In this document: positions 52,640 through 61,530 of the stretch, one piece after another
How positions within the stretch are numbered: position 1 is the first letter of the stretch
Layout: each line of letters begins with the position of its first letter
DNA from: Muribaculum gordoncarteri
GTDB lineage: Bacteria > Bacteroidota > Bacteroidia > Bacteroidales > Muribaculaceae
DNA length: 64,000 bases
Reading direction: 5' to 3'
Assembly (NCBI RefSeq): GCF_004803695.1
Contig: NZ_CP039393.1
Location: forward strand, 2,108,001 to 2,172,000
Notes under the pieces: model-generated
The model's input: the letters and a program-made list of their open reading frames with translations, nothing else
Databases searched by the model: none
What the model was told of the DNA's origin: nothing
Position numbers and translations under genes: made by a program

Positions 52640-53635
52640 TCAGTCGAGGTCGGAGTACACTTTGCGTCGGCGAAGGTAGTAGTCGACAACTATGTCAGGC
52701 GACTTGGGCAGCAGGTCGACATCGGGGTGGCTCGTGTAGTTGGCGCGCATCTTCCGGAAGTCGCGATGAGCGCGCAACACGGCCGAAGCATCGGCAAAGT
52801 CAAGCGACACGACAAACTTCACCCACGCAAGCGCATCATACAGCCGACGCACCAGCAGACGCTTCTTTCGCGACGAGTCGGGCAGATTCTTGTGCAGGAG
52901 CAACAGGTTGTTGCGGAAATTAAGATAGGTCTTGCGCGGATTGGAGGGCGGCAACGTACCGCCGCCGAGATGAAACACGACGCTTTGCGGAATCACCACC
53001 ACGGCATATCCAGCAAGCTTTATGCGCCAGCACAGGTCAATCTCCTCCATGTGGGCGAAGAAGTCCTTGTCAAGACCGCCCACCTTGACATACAGCTCAC
53101 TGCGCACCATCAACGCCGCACCCGAGGCCCAAAACACGGGAATCACCATGTCATACTGGCCCGAATCGCGCTCAACGGTGTCGAATATGCGACCGCGGCA
53201 ATAGGGATAGCCGTTACGGTCAAGGAATCCGCCGCATGCTCCGGCATATTCAAATGACTTGTGATCGGCATAAGAACGAATCTTGGGCTGACAGGCACCC
53301 ACATCGGGGTGCGCCTCCATGTAGTCATAGAGCGGATTGAGCCAACCCGTGGCAGGCGCGACATCGCTGTTGAGCAGCACCGTATAGCGATAATCGGTGG
53401 CCGCTATGGCCCGGTTGTAACCCTCGGCAAACCCATAGTTACGGTCAAGCTTCACCACAATGACGTCGGGAAACGACCGCTCAAGCAGCTCGAGCGAACC
53501 GTCGTCACTGCCGTTGTCGGCCACGATCACATCGGCAATTGTGTCATCGGTGGCCGAAATCACCTGCGGAAGATACTTGGCGAGCATCTTCTCGCCGTTC
53601 CAGTTAAGTATTATTACAGCTACGGGCTTTTCCAT
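52640..53635 (-). CDS. Family 2 glycosyltransferase
   Basis: A 331-aa GT2 enzyme with GT-A fold: start PVAVIILNWNGEKMLAKYLP, nucleotide-sugar DxD-like motif in LLNSDVAPATGW, and acceptor-side MEEIDLCWRIKLAGY (ED-x-D type). Rhamnosyl- and other cell-surface transferases share this pattern. It shares one base (TAATG) with the acyltransferase gene upstream in the operon. No membrane domain; probably acts at the inner face of the cytoplasmic membrane on lipid-linked glycan. Sugar specificity unknown. Confidence 0.85.
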   Translation of the reverse strand: MEKPVAVIILNWNGEKMLAKYLPQVISATDDTIADVIVADNGSDDGSLELLERSFPDVIVVKLDRNYGFAEGYNRAIAATDYRYTVLLNSDVAPATGWLNPLYDYMEAHPDVGACQPKIRSYADHKSFEYAGACGGFLDRNGYPYCRGRIFDTVERDSGQYDMVIPVFWASGAALMVRSELYVKVGGLDKDFFAHMEEIDLCWRIKLAGYAVVVIPQSVVFHLGGGTLPPSNPRKTYLNFRNNLLLLHKNLPDSSRKKRLLVRRLYDALAWVKFVVSLDFADASAVLRAHRDFRKMRANYTSHPDVDLLPKSPDIVVDYYLRRRKVYSDLD

Positions 53636-54552
53636 TAGTCACAATGTTCATCGGTTGAAGGATACTGCACGGGATATTTCCATCGCTTGTGGGTCCACAG
53701 CCATATCGACGGATTGCGCTCTATCGTCTGCTGAAGCAACCGGGCGTAGACATCGGTAATGGCAAACTGCGGCATCGAGTCGGGATTGTCGGTTATAAGC
53801 CGCAGCGTGAGCTTGTAGTGTCCTCGGCTCGGCTTTTCGACATCCCAGTAGAAGGCCACAAGATTGAGGCGGCGCACAATCGTTTCGGTGCCCGTTATCA
53901 TGGCAGTAGGATGATTCAGGAACTTGACCACGTGCGTGACATCGCCGGCACTCGGTTTCTGGTCGCTCATGAATCCCGTGACGCTCAACACGCCGTCACG
54001 CTTCAACAGCAGCAGGTCGCGAAACACCATGCGCTTGTCAAACGACACCGAGCCGAAACGGCTGCGAAGCTTCAGAAAATAAGCGTCAAACCACTTGTTG
54101 GTCAACGGTCGGTAGACCTGGGCGTACACCACTCCGTTGGTGGGGTTGTTACGTGCCCACAGGGTTATCGAGGTACCCCACTCCCAGTTGCCGCAATGCG
54201 AGAAATACACTGCCACCGAACGCCCCTGCTCCACGTAACGGTCAATCTGCTCGACACCCTCGATTACAGTGTGTCGGCGCATCTCGTCGTCAGTTATGTG
54301 GTTCATCTTTATAGTTTCAAAGAAGTAGTCGGCGAAATTCCGGAAAAACTGCCGGCATATAGCCTTGTGCTCCTCAGGGCTCTTATCGGGAAACGAGTCG
54401 GCAATGTTTTTCAACGCCACCTTGCGGCGATAACCCACCACATGATAGAGCAACACAAACAGAATGTCGCTCAACACATAGAGCATCCCGAACGGCAGGC
54501 GTGATATGCCGCCAAACAGCCATCCCAACGGTTTATATTGCCAATATTTCAT
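53635..54552 (-). CDS. LpxL/HtrB-type lipid A acyltransferase
   Basis: A 305-aa lysophospholipid acyltransferase family protein. An N-terminal membrane anchor is followed by the catalytic HX4E motif in YFSHCGNWEWG. It transfers a secondary acyl chain to the lipid A precursor at the cytoplasmic membrane. It overlaps mtaB by 4 nt (ATGA) and the GT2 gene by 1 nt, so the three are one operon. Bacteroidetes usually have one such late acyltransferase. Confidence 0.87.
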   Translation of the reverse strand: MKYWQYKPLGWLFGGISRLPFGMLYVLSDILFVLLYHVVGYRRKVALKNIADSFPDKSPEEHKAICRQFFRNFADYFFETIKMNHITDDEMRRHTVIEGVEQIDRYVEQGRSVAVYFSHCGNWEWGTSITLWARNNPTNGVVYAQVYRPLTNKWFDAYFLKLRSRFGSVSFDKRMVFRDLLLLKRDGVLSVTGFMSDQKPSAGDVTHVVKFLNHPTAMITGTETIVRRLNLVAFYWDVEKPSRGHYKLTLRLITDNPDSMPQFAITDVYARLLQQTIERNPSIWLWTHKRWKYPVQYPSTDEHCD

Positions 54553-55868
54553 AATTCAATGCGTCCTTTCATCATGTCACCATTGTCGATTACCTCACCG
54601 AGCATCACCGGCACCACCTTGTTGGCATATTCGGCAACCGGCTTCACCTCCACCTTCAGATAGTTGTCGGTGAACCCCGTCATGGGACGGCGCGGACGCT
54701 GATGCTCAAGCAGCACCGGGCGCACCGTTCCGCTGAAACGCGAAGCGAAGTCGGCAAGCTTATGCTCCGAGATGCGCAGCATCACATTGGTGCGGCGATG
54801 CTTCACCTCCTGCGGTACCACGTAGTCGATGTCGAGCGCACGTGTACCGGGACGCTCCGAATAGGGAAACACATGCAGACGCGAAATGTCGAGCGACTCC
54901 ACATAGTCGCGCGAACGCTCAAAGAGTTCGTCGGTTTCGCCACGCGCCCCCACAATCAGGTCGACACCAATGAAAGCGTGAGGCATCACCTCGCGTATTC
55001 GCTCGACGCGATGGCGAAACAGCGCCGTGTCGTAGTGACGGCGCATAAGCCGCAGCACCTCGTCGGAGCCCGCCTGAAGCGGTATGTGGAAGTGCGGCAT
55101 GAACCTCCGTGACGAGGCCACCCACTCAATCATCTCGTCGGTAAGCAGGTTGGGCTCTATCGACGAGATGCGGTAACGCTCTATGCCGTCAACATTGTCA
55201 AGCGCCTTTATAAGATCGAAGAACGTGTCGTCACGTCCCTTGCCGAAGTCGCCTATGTTTACACCCGTCAGCACAATCTCCCGTCCGCCTTCCTCGGCCA
55301 CCTGCCGGGCCTGGTCGACGATGGATTCGATAGTGCCCGAGCGGCTGCGGCCGCGGGCCTTGGGTATTGTGCAGTAGCTGCACCAATAGTCGCATCCGTC
55401 CTGCACCTTCAGGAAGTAACGCGTGCGGTCGCCGCGCGAACACGAGGGATCAAACTTGCGTATATCGGTAAGCGGAGTTATGTAGGATTCGGTACGGCGG
55501 TTTTCAAGCCAGCGGTCAAGATAATCGAGAAGCTCAAGCTTGCGGTCGGTTCCGGCAACGATGTCTACGCCGTGAATGGCCGCAATTTCATCGCTTTTGA
55601 GCTGGGCATAGCATCCCGTAACCACGATTACAGCCTCGGGATAGAGCCGCGCGAAACGATTGATGGCCTGTCGGCACTTCTTGTCGGCCACATCGGTTAC
55701 ACTGCATGTATTAACCACAACTATGTCGGGAGTTTCGCCCGACTGCACCCTGCGTATGCCCTTCTCTGAAAACATTCGGGCGACACTGGATGTCTCGGAA
55801 AAATTGAGCTTACATCCGAAAGTGTGAAACAAAGCGGTGCTATTGCCAAATGTCGAATTGTCAATCAT
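54549..55868 (-). CDS. mtaB: tRNA t6A37 methylthiotransferase MtaB
   Basis: A 439-aa radical-SAM methylthiotransferase. An N-terminal UPF0004 domain carries Cys19, Cys55 and Cys86 for the auxiliary cluster; the radical-SAM CxxxCxxC is Cys159, Cys163, Cys166 (CDYWCSYC); the C-terminal TRAM-like part is basic. It converts t6A to ms2t6A at position 37 of ANN-decoding tRNAs. First gene of the three-gene operon; its start overlaps the longer upstream frame of the divergent acyl-CoA synthetase, supporting the shorter start for that gene. Confidence 0.9.
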   Translation of the reverse strand: MIDNSTFGNSTALFHTFGCKLNFSETSSVARMFSEKGIRRVQSGETPDIVVVNTCSVTDVADKKCRQAINRFARLYPEAVIVVTGCYAQLKSDEIAAIHGVDIVAGTDRKLELLDYLDRWLENRRTESYITPLTDIRKFDPSCSRGDRTRYFLKVQDGCDYWCSYCTIPKARGRSRSGTIESIVDQARQVAEEGGREIVLTGVNIGDFGKGRDDTFFDLIKALDNVDGIERYRISSIEPNLLTDEMIEWVASSRRFMPHFHIPLQAGSDEVLRLMRRHYDTALFRHRVERIREVMPHAFIGVDLIVGARGETDELFERSRDYVESLDISRLHVFPYSERPGTRALDIDYVVPQEVKHRRTNVMLRISEHKLADFASRFSGTVRPVLLEHQRPRRPMTGFTDNYLKVEVKPVAEYANKVVPVMLGEVIDNGDMMKGRIEL

Positions 55869-55993
55869 GGTGCAAACTTAGCAATTTTTATCCTGTTATC
55901 GCTTTTAATCAAACTATTTTTATGCCGTATTTGTACTATTATAAGCATATTTTGTACTATTTTTGCGAAAAAGACAGATTAAAAACCGGATTA

Positions 55994-57664
55994 ATGAGCA
56001 CTTCTGAAACCCTAACCGAGATTTATGCACGCAGTTTCCGTGACAACTGGACATTGCCTGCTTTGACCGACTACAGCACCGATAAGACCGACACCTATGC
56101 CCAGATGGCCAAGGGAATCGCACGCATGCATCTGATGTATGAGATGACAGGCGTGAAAAAGGGCGACAAGATAGCCCTTATCGGCAAGAACTCTCCCGGG
56201 TGGATAACCGTGTTCATGGCCACCATCACCTACGGCGCAACCATAGTGCCCGTGCTTCAGGACTTCAATCCCGTCGACGCACAGCACATCATAAATCACT
56301 CCGAGTCTATTCTGCTGTTTGTCGACAACAACATCTGGGAGTCATTCGAGTTTGAGAAGATGCCCAAGGTAAAGGGTGTGATATCGCTCACCGACGGGAA
56401 GATACTCGCCGAGCATCCGCTCAACGAGCGCAAAATCGAGCGTGAGCTGAAAAACCTGACCCGCAAATTCAAGAAGCGCTATAAAAAAGGATTCTCCTCC
56501 GACGATGTGAACTACCCCATCATGAACGACGACGATATAGCCGTGCTCAACTACACTTCGGGAACCACCGGATTTTCCAAGGGTGTCATGCTCACCTATC
56601 GCAACCTGTGGGGCAACGTGACATTCGGCATCCACTCCCGGCTCCATTTCCAGGGCTCGCGATGCCTCTCATTCCTGCCGCTCGCCCATGCCTACGGATG
56701 TGCATTCGACATGCTTGTGCCGCTCGCCACCGGAACCCACATAACCGTTTTCGGCAAGATACCCTCTCCCAACCTGCTGCTTAAGGCACTCTCGCAAGTG
56801 CGCCCCAATCTCGTAATCTGCGTCCCGCTGATTCTCGAAAAGATATACCGCAAGCAGATTCTCCCCATGATTACCAAGAAAGCCATGCGGTGGGTGCTCG
56901 CCATCCCCGGCATCGACAAGGCCTTCTACTCAATCATACGCCGCAAGCTCGTCGAAGCCTTCGGTGGCGAGTTTGAGGAAATAATCGTGGGCGGCGCGCC
57001 GCTCAACCCCGAGGTCGAGGAATTCCTTAGCCGCATAAAATTTCCATTCACTGTGGGATACGGCATGACCGAATGCGGGCCTCTGATCAGCTACACCCCG
57101 TGGCGACAGTTTATAGTAGGCTCATCGGGACGAACTCTCCCCGGACTCATGCTAAGCAAAATCGAAAGCCCCGACCCCGAGAACATTCCGGGCGAGATAT
57201 GCGTAAGAGGAGTAAACGTGATGAAGGGCTACTACAAGAATCCCGAAGCGACGGCCGCAGTGCTCGACGAGGAAGGATGGCTCCACACCGGCGATATGGG
57301 CACACGCTCCGAAGATGCCACGATATTCATAAAAGGCCGCTATAAGACCATGATTCTGTCATCCAACGGACAGAACATATATCCCGAAGAGATCGAGGCA
57401 AAGCTCAACAACATGCCCTTCGTGTCGGAGAGTCTTGTCGTGGAGCGCAACAAGCGTCTTGTGGCACTCGTGTATCCCGACTATGAAATGATGGACCAGT
57501 ACGGACTGACTTTGGAAGAGCTTCCAAAGGAGATGGACAACATACTCGTTGAGCTAAACAAGCTCGTGGCACCCTACGAAAAAGTCGACCGCATACAGCT
57601 CATAGCCAACGAATTTGAGAAGACACCCAAACGCTCGATAAAGAGGTATCTCTACAACGCATAA
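55994..57664 (+). CDS. fadD: Long-chain acyl-CoA synthetase (AMP-forming)
   Basis: A 556-aa ANL-superfamily ligase. Key motifs are the P-loop YTSGTTGFSKGV, VGGAPLNPEVEEF, YGMTECGPL, HTGDMGTR and the C-terminal Lys in FEKTPKRSIKRYL. It activates fatty acids to acyl-CoA. The start at 55994 (MSTSETLTEIYARSF) is chosen because a TATTTTTG -7 box at 55958-55965 lies inside the longer frame from 55850, which also overlaps mtaB. Ends before a strong bidirectional terminator. Confidence 0.88.
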   Translation: MSTSETLTEIYARSFRDNWTLPALTDYSTDKTDTYAQMAKGIARMHLMYEMTGVKKGDKIALIGKNSPGWITVFMATITYGATIVPVLQDFNPVDAQHIINHSESILLFVDNNIWESFEFEKMPKVKGVISLTDGKILAEHPLNERKIERELKNLTRKFKKRYKKGFSSDDVNYPIMNDDDIAVLNYTSGTTGFSKGVMLTYRNLWGNVTFGIHSRLHFQGSRCLSFLPLAHAYGCAFDMLVPLATGTHITVFGKIPSPNLLLKALSQVRPNLVICVPLILEKIYRKQILPMITKKAMRWVLAIPGIDKAFYSIIRRKLVEAFGGEFEEIIVGGAPLNPEVEEFLSRIKFPFTVGYGMTECGPLISYTPWRQFIVGSSGRTLPGLMLSKIESPDPENIPGEICVRGVNVMKGYYKNPEATAAVLDEEGWLHTGDMGTRSEDATIFIKGRYKTMILSSNGQNIYPEEIEAKLNNMPFVSESLVVERNKRLVALVYPDYEMMDQYGLTLEELPKEMDNILVELNKLVAPYEKVDRIQLIANEFEKTPKRSIKRYLYNA

Positions 57665-57671
57665 GATAAAT

Positions 57672-57708
57672 AACAATAAGAGCCGCTCTTAGGGCGGCTC
57701 TTATTGTT
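57672..57708. terminator. Bidirectional terminator
   Basis: A perfect 15-bp stem, AACAATAAGAGCCGC (57672-57686) with GCGGCTCTTATTGTT (57694-57708), 7-nt loop, between convergent genes. It overlaps the stop of the AI-2E family gene. Confidence 0.88.
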
Positions 57709-58840
57709 ATCTGCTTTCGGTCGGCCCCGACTTGTCGGCCTCGGCAGGCTGCGATTCATCGGTTTCGGGTGCCGGATTACTTATGTAACGCTCGTAGTAG
57801 GTCATTATAAGGGCAGTTACCGGCAGTGCTATAATCATGCCTATTATCCCCAGCAGACTGCCCCACACCGACAACGACAACAGTATTATGGCAGGATTCA
57901 GCCCCATCTCCTTTCCCATGATGTGGGGAGTTATCACGTAGTCGCATATACACTGGCTCACCACATAGACCAGCAGACACTTGCCCATCTCGGGCAGAAA
58001 CTCCACCGAACCGCCGAGCGAATATACAAAGCAGATGGCGGCGACCGGAATGAGCGTCACATACTGAAAATAGGGTATCATGTACAATATCCCCACTATT
58101 ATACCCATAGGAATGGCAAGCGGGAGCCCCACGATTGAAAACCCGATGCAGTAGAACACGGCGGCACACATAGCCACAACTCCCTGACCGCGGAAATAGT
58201 GGTTCATGCTGTTCTCAACGTCACGCACCACAACCATTGTGCGCGGACGATACTTGTGAGGTATGATAAGCTTGAACCCGCGCGAAATCTCAGGATAGTC
58301 GATGAGAATGAAGAGGATGTAGATCAGCGTCAGCAACCACGACAGAATCTCCATGACTACGCCTATCGACTCCTCAAGCAGCGACGACCCCTTGCTAAGC
58401 AACGCCTCGATGTGAGTGCCGTCGAGCATTCCGCTGATATTGTCGGGGTTGAAGTACTTGTTTATGAAGTCCACCACCGTTACGTAGAACTTGGGAAGCT
58501 TCACCTCGCCCGACGACACGCTCTTCAGTATGTCGCCCAGCGTGTTCAGCTCCTTAATCACCGACGGCAGGAATATGTAGACCACCAAGGCTATGACCAC
58601 CGTCACATCGACGAGCGTGAGTATCGACGGGATTACACGCCCCTTGGTGCGGGTGAGCCGGCGGTTCATGTCGACTATGGGTTGAAGTATATAGGCGATG
58701 AAGCACGCAACAAAAAATGGCAGCAGCACATTGCTGAGATAACGCACCAGATATATGAGCGCCGCAGCTATGGCAAGACCGATTACAAGCCGCATGATGC
58801 GGTCGACGGTCCAATATCGGGATGAAACTTTTGATGGCAT
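57707..58840 (-). CDS. AI-2E family (PerM-like) permease, intact copy
   Basis: A 377-aa membrane protein with about eight helices and the conserved GLPLAIPMGIIVGILYMIPYF and ITPHIMGKEMGLNPAIILLSL motifs of the AI-2E/UPF0118 family. Members export autoinducer-2 or act as sodium/proton antiporters; which applies here is unknown. The C-terminal tail is acidic and disordered. Its 5' 351 coding bases are repeated downstream of IS copy 1, and its 5' 116 bases again after copy 2, as target duplications. This full copy keeps its own upstream region (58841-58996). Confidence 0.88.
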   Translation of the reverse strand: MPSKVSSRYWTVDRIMRLVIGLAIAAALIYLVRYLSNVLLPFFVACFIAYILQPIVDMNRRLTRTKGRVIPSILTLVDVTVVIALVVYIFLPSVIKELNTLGDILKSVSSGEVKLPKFYVTVVDFINKYFNPDNISGMLDGTHIEALLSKGSSLLEESIGVVMEILSWLLTLIYILFILIDYPEISRGFKLIIPHKYRPRTMVVVRDVENSMNHYFRGQGVVAMCAAVFYCIGFSIVGLPLAIPMGIIVGILYMIPYFQYVTLIPVAAICFVYSLGGSVEFLPEMGKCLLVYVVSQCICDYVITPHIMGKEMGLNPAIILLSLSVWGSLLGIIGMIIALPVTALIMTYYERYISNPAPETDESQPAEADKSGPTESR

Positions 58841-58996
58841 AAATAAATAGTCGCGTTAAATTATGTTATTTAAACAATTCCGCTCTCGCCACTGTTCACT
58901 TTCAAGGTTGCTTCAGTAATAATGGATGCCATTACCCCAAATGTGACAATTACTTCCAATATAATTATGTGAAAGTTTGGATAGTATTGAAATTAT
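58488..58996. repeat. Long target duplication, first copy (509 bp)
   Basis: 58488-58996 is repeated at 61022-61530, and the right-hand 272 bp (58725-58996) again at 61259-61530 and 63556-63827. It comprises the start of the AI-2E family gene plus the intergenic region up to the IS. Each IS copy is inserted at the same left junction (after GAAATTAT). Confidence 0.9.
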
Positions 58997-59025
58997 CCCA
59001 TCTTTTACAGTCCAAAAACGAGCAA

Positions 59026-59065
59026 ACCCTTTTGTACATTGGCGTGAAGCCATGTGCAAAAGGGT
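59026..59065 (-). terminator. Terminator of transposase copy 1
   Basis: ACCCTTTTG-T-ACA-TTGGC with GCC-A-TGT-GCAAAAGGGT forms an imperfect long hairpin just past the transposase stop. It also shields the element from outside transcription. The same hairpin occurs in copy 2 at 61560-61599. Confidence 0.65.
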
Positions 59066-59100
59066 CTATATATGTAGCACTGGAATGGGGTTATCTATAT

Positions 59101-60906
59101 TTAACCTTTTTTAATATTAGCAATAATCTGTTTGATTTTCTGACGAGTAACAATCTCGGTGTCGAGTCTGAAGCCGGCTTTGGCATGTAGGTCATCGGTA
59201 AGATCATCCCGTGTGAAGTTAGGCTTGTAGCCTTCTCCCTTGACTATGTTCATAGTCATTGACCGTAGTTTCTCAATTATAGCGGAGGATGTGTATTTAT
59301 AGTTCAGTTCCTTTTCCATTATTCTGAAGAGCAGTAGTGTGATAAAGCAGACAATGAAGTGGGCCCTTATGTGTTCCGCCGTCCAGACGAAGACGGGTCG
59401 ACCCTTGAAGTCAGTCTTGATGACCCTGAAGGCATCCTCCGACTCCCAGCGGTTATGGTTCAGTTCGATGATTTTCGTCACATTGTCAGACAGATCCGTA
59501 CATATCGCATAGAAGCCGTCATATTTTTCTTCTTCTGATATGGCGTCAAGATTCAGGGAGACGGTTCTGAATACCGCAACCTCGCCGTCTTCTGTGGCGT
59601 AGGTCTCGGAAAGGAACCTGTCAGGGCTCTTATAAGATTTGGTCAATGTCCTGTTTCCACGTGCATTGCTGTCAGCCTTGTCAATCTCGCGTTGACGCAG
59701 GAATCGGAGGTAGTCGCGGTATTTGTATGAAAATGTCACAATCAATCTTTGAGAGAACTTTGTCTTTTCATTGACAATCCAACGCTCGCGATAAAAAGTG
59801 CGGTCTCCGTAATAACGGGCAGTATCGGCATCAGTCAGGTCAAACTCCAGTTCATCCTCGTCTGCATCCCGGTACCGCTTGTCTTTTTGTACCGTGTCGG
59901 ACTTTACAAGTTTCCATCCTGTCGGTTCCAGACACCAGTCCCTGAGATTATCCTCCAGTTTCTTTATTGACTGCACCGTTATGAATGATCTTTCTGCTGT
60001 GGAGTTATATGACCGGTTGCCTTCAGAAGAGAGACCTCCGTCTGTACAGACTACAATCTTGCTGACCCCCATCTTCTCAACTATAATCTTTTCAGTTGGA
60101 ATCAAGGTAGTCTGTTCGTTGGCATTGCCGGGATTGATGCACATCGCAACCGGCATGCCGGAGTTGTCGATGAACATACCCATCTGTACGATGGGGTTCG
60201 GTCGATGTTCCTTGGAGACTCCGTACTTGCGTATACGTTCATGAACGTTCCCTTTTTTGTCTGTCACATAGTCCGGATCGGCAGATTCTCTCTCGAAAAA
60301 ATAGTTGGTGCAGTCATAGTACATGACGGTCGTATCCCGTTCGACAACCTTTGACGAATTAAGGAAAAGTCTCTTCTGGATGTATTCACCGTGTCTGTCC
60401 AGGATATCCAGACTCCTGTAGATATGCTGTTTTTCTATATCAAAAGGCTCGATATAGCTTCCGCTCCTGCGATAATTACCTAGTTTTGAAGCCGGTCTCA
60501 AAAGCCGTTCGTAGACCATCAGCTCCAGAACTTTGTTGAAATCGAAGTCGAACTTATGTTTACGTGAGATTGCCTCGCATATCCTGTCCATCCCGACCTT
60601 ATGGTACAGCCGTTTAAGAAACAGATATCCGCTCTCGCAACTCTGAGCCTCGCCTTTTTCAATAAGCTTTGTGGGCGACAGACGTGATATTATCACCTGC
60701 CGGCCCTCCTTCTCCTGTGCCGTAAGCCTGGCGATATATCCCCTGGCCCATTCAACAGGATCTCTGTCTCCGCATCTCTGACGAACTTCCTCAAGCGTTC
60801 CAAGGCGCTCATGGATTCTTGAGGTACTTTTGCCGTTCTTGTCCCTGTATGCCTTCTGTACATAAAGGATGGAAGTCTTTTTTGTCTTGGTTATTTTCAG
60901 CTTCAT
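59101..60906 (-). CDS. IS1634-family transposase, copy 1
   Basis: A 601-aa IS4-superfamily (IS1634-type) DDE transposase. Catalytic Asp in MYYDCTNYFFE, second Asp in VVCTDGGLSSEG, and Glu in HNRWESEDAFRVIKTDF within the Y-R-E-K-type signature. Length is normal and the frame intact. It differs from copy 2 by one residue seen (Gly versus Glu in EWARGYIARL, from one C/T change). A promoter with CTTG, 20 nt, TATCTTTG lies at 60975-60944 on the minus strand. Probably active. Confidence 0.9.
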   Translation of the reverse strand: MKLKITKTKKTSILYVQKAYRDKNGKSTSRIHERLGTLEEVRQRCGDRDPVEWARGYIARLTAQEKEGRQVIISRLSPTKLIEKGEAQSCESGYLFLKRLYHKVGMDRICEAISRKHKFDFDFNKVLELMVYERLLRPASKLGNYRRSGSYIEPFDIEKQHIYRSLDILDRHGEYIQKRLFLNSSKVVERDTTVMYYDCTNYFFERESADPDYVTDKKGNVHERIRKYGVSKEHRPNPIVQMGMFIDNSGMPVAMCINPGNANEQTTLIPTEKIIVEKMGVSKIVVCTDGGLSSEGNRSYNSTAERSFITVQSIKKLEDNLRDWCLEPTGWKLVKSDTVQKDKRYRDADEDELEFDLTDADTARYYGDRTFYRERWIVNEKTKFSQRLIVTFSYKYRDYLRFLRQREIDKADSNARGNRTLTKSYKSPDRFLSETYATEDGEVAVFRTVSLNLDAISEEEKYDGFYAICTDLSDNVTKIIELNHNRWESEDAFRVIKTDFKGRPVFVWTAEHIRAHFIVCFITLLLFRIMEKELNYKYTSSAIIEKLRSMTMNIVKGEGYKPNFTRDDLTDDLHAKAGFRLDTEIVTRQKIKQIIANIKKG

Positions 60907-60943
60907 ATTATGCCGCCCTGCCGTTGATTGCTACACGGTGCTA

Positions 60944-60975
60944 CAAAGATAGTAATAAAATTTGACACGTGCAAG
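60944..60975 (-). promoter_or_regulatory. Promoter of transposase copy 1
   Basis: On the minus strand, CTTG (60975-60972), 20 nt, TATCTTTG (60951-60944). The same sequence is present in copy 2 (63478-63509). Confidence 0.6.
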
Positions 60976-61021
60976 CGTGCCAGCAAAAAAGATTCATGAA
61001 AATGCAACTGTCAAACTACCG

Positions 61022-61374
61022 AACTTGGGAAGCTTCACCTCGCCCGACGACACGCTCTTCAGTATGTCGCCCAGCGTGTTCAGCTCCTTAATCACCGACG
61101 GCAGGAATATGTAGACCACCAAGGCTATGACCACCGTCACATCGACGAGCGTGAGTATCGACGGGATTACACGCCCCTTGGTGCGGGTGAGCCGGCGGTT
61201 CATGTCGACTATGGGTTGAAGTATATAGGCGATGAAGCACGCAACAAAAAATGGCAGCAGCACATTGCTGAGATAACGCACCAGATATATGAGCGCCGCA
61301 GCTATGGCAAGACCGATTACAAGCCGCATGATGCGGTCGACGGTCCAATATCGGGATGAAACTTTTGATGGCAT
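61022..61374 (-). pseudogene. Duplicated 5' fragment of the AI-2E family gene (second copy)
   Basis: A repeat of the first 353 bases of the gene at 57707-58840, with the same start at 61374. It then runs into the IS right end, so the frame continues 28 bases (to 60994) before stopping, giving a chimeric tail FGSLTVAFS. It is a by-product of the long target duplication and unlikely to make functional permease, though its upstream region is the same as that of the intact copy. Confidence 0.85.
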
Positions 61375-61530
61375 AAATAAATAGTCGCGTTAAATTATGT
61401 TATTTAAACAATTCCGCTCTCGCCACTGTTCACTTTCAAGGTTGCTTCAGTAATAATGGATGCCATTACCCCAAATGTGACAATTACTTCCAATATAATT
61501 ATGTGAAAGTTTGGATAGTATTGAAATTAT
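61022..61530. repeat. Long target duplication, second copy (509 bp)
   Basis: Exact counterpart of 58488-58996. It lies between IS copies 1 and 2 and carries the gene fragment 61022-61374 and the intergenic region. Its last 272 bp (61259-61530) also form the left repeat of IS copy 2. Confidence 0.9.

Larger units (their letters stand above)
58997..61021 (-). mobile_element. IS1634-family element, copy 1 (2,025 bp)
   Basis: Left end CCCATCTTTTACAGT and right end, read inward, CGGTAGTTTGACAGT form a weak terminal inverted repeat (TTTxACAGT shared). Contains one transposase gene on the minus strand, its own promoter (60944-60975) and a terminator hairpin. Flanked by a 509-bp direct repeat rather than a short duplication. 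Identical in length to copy 2 and nearly identical in sequence. Confidence 0.88.

Noticed and set aside
58199-58825. 208-codon open frame on the plus strand inside the AI-2E family gene
   Set aside because: Antisense shadow of a conserved membrane protein gene; peptide composition (His, Arg, Tyr rich) is typical of such shadows.
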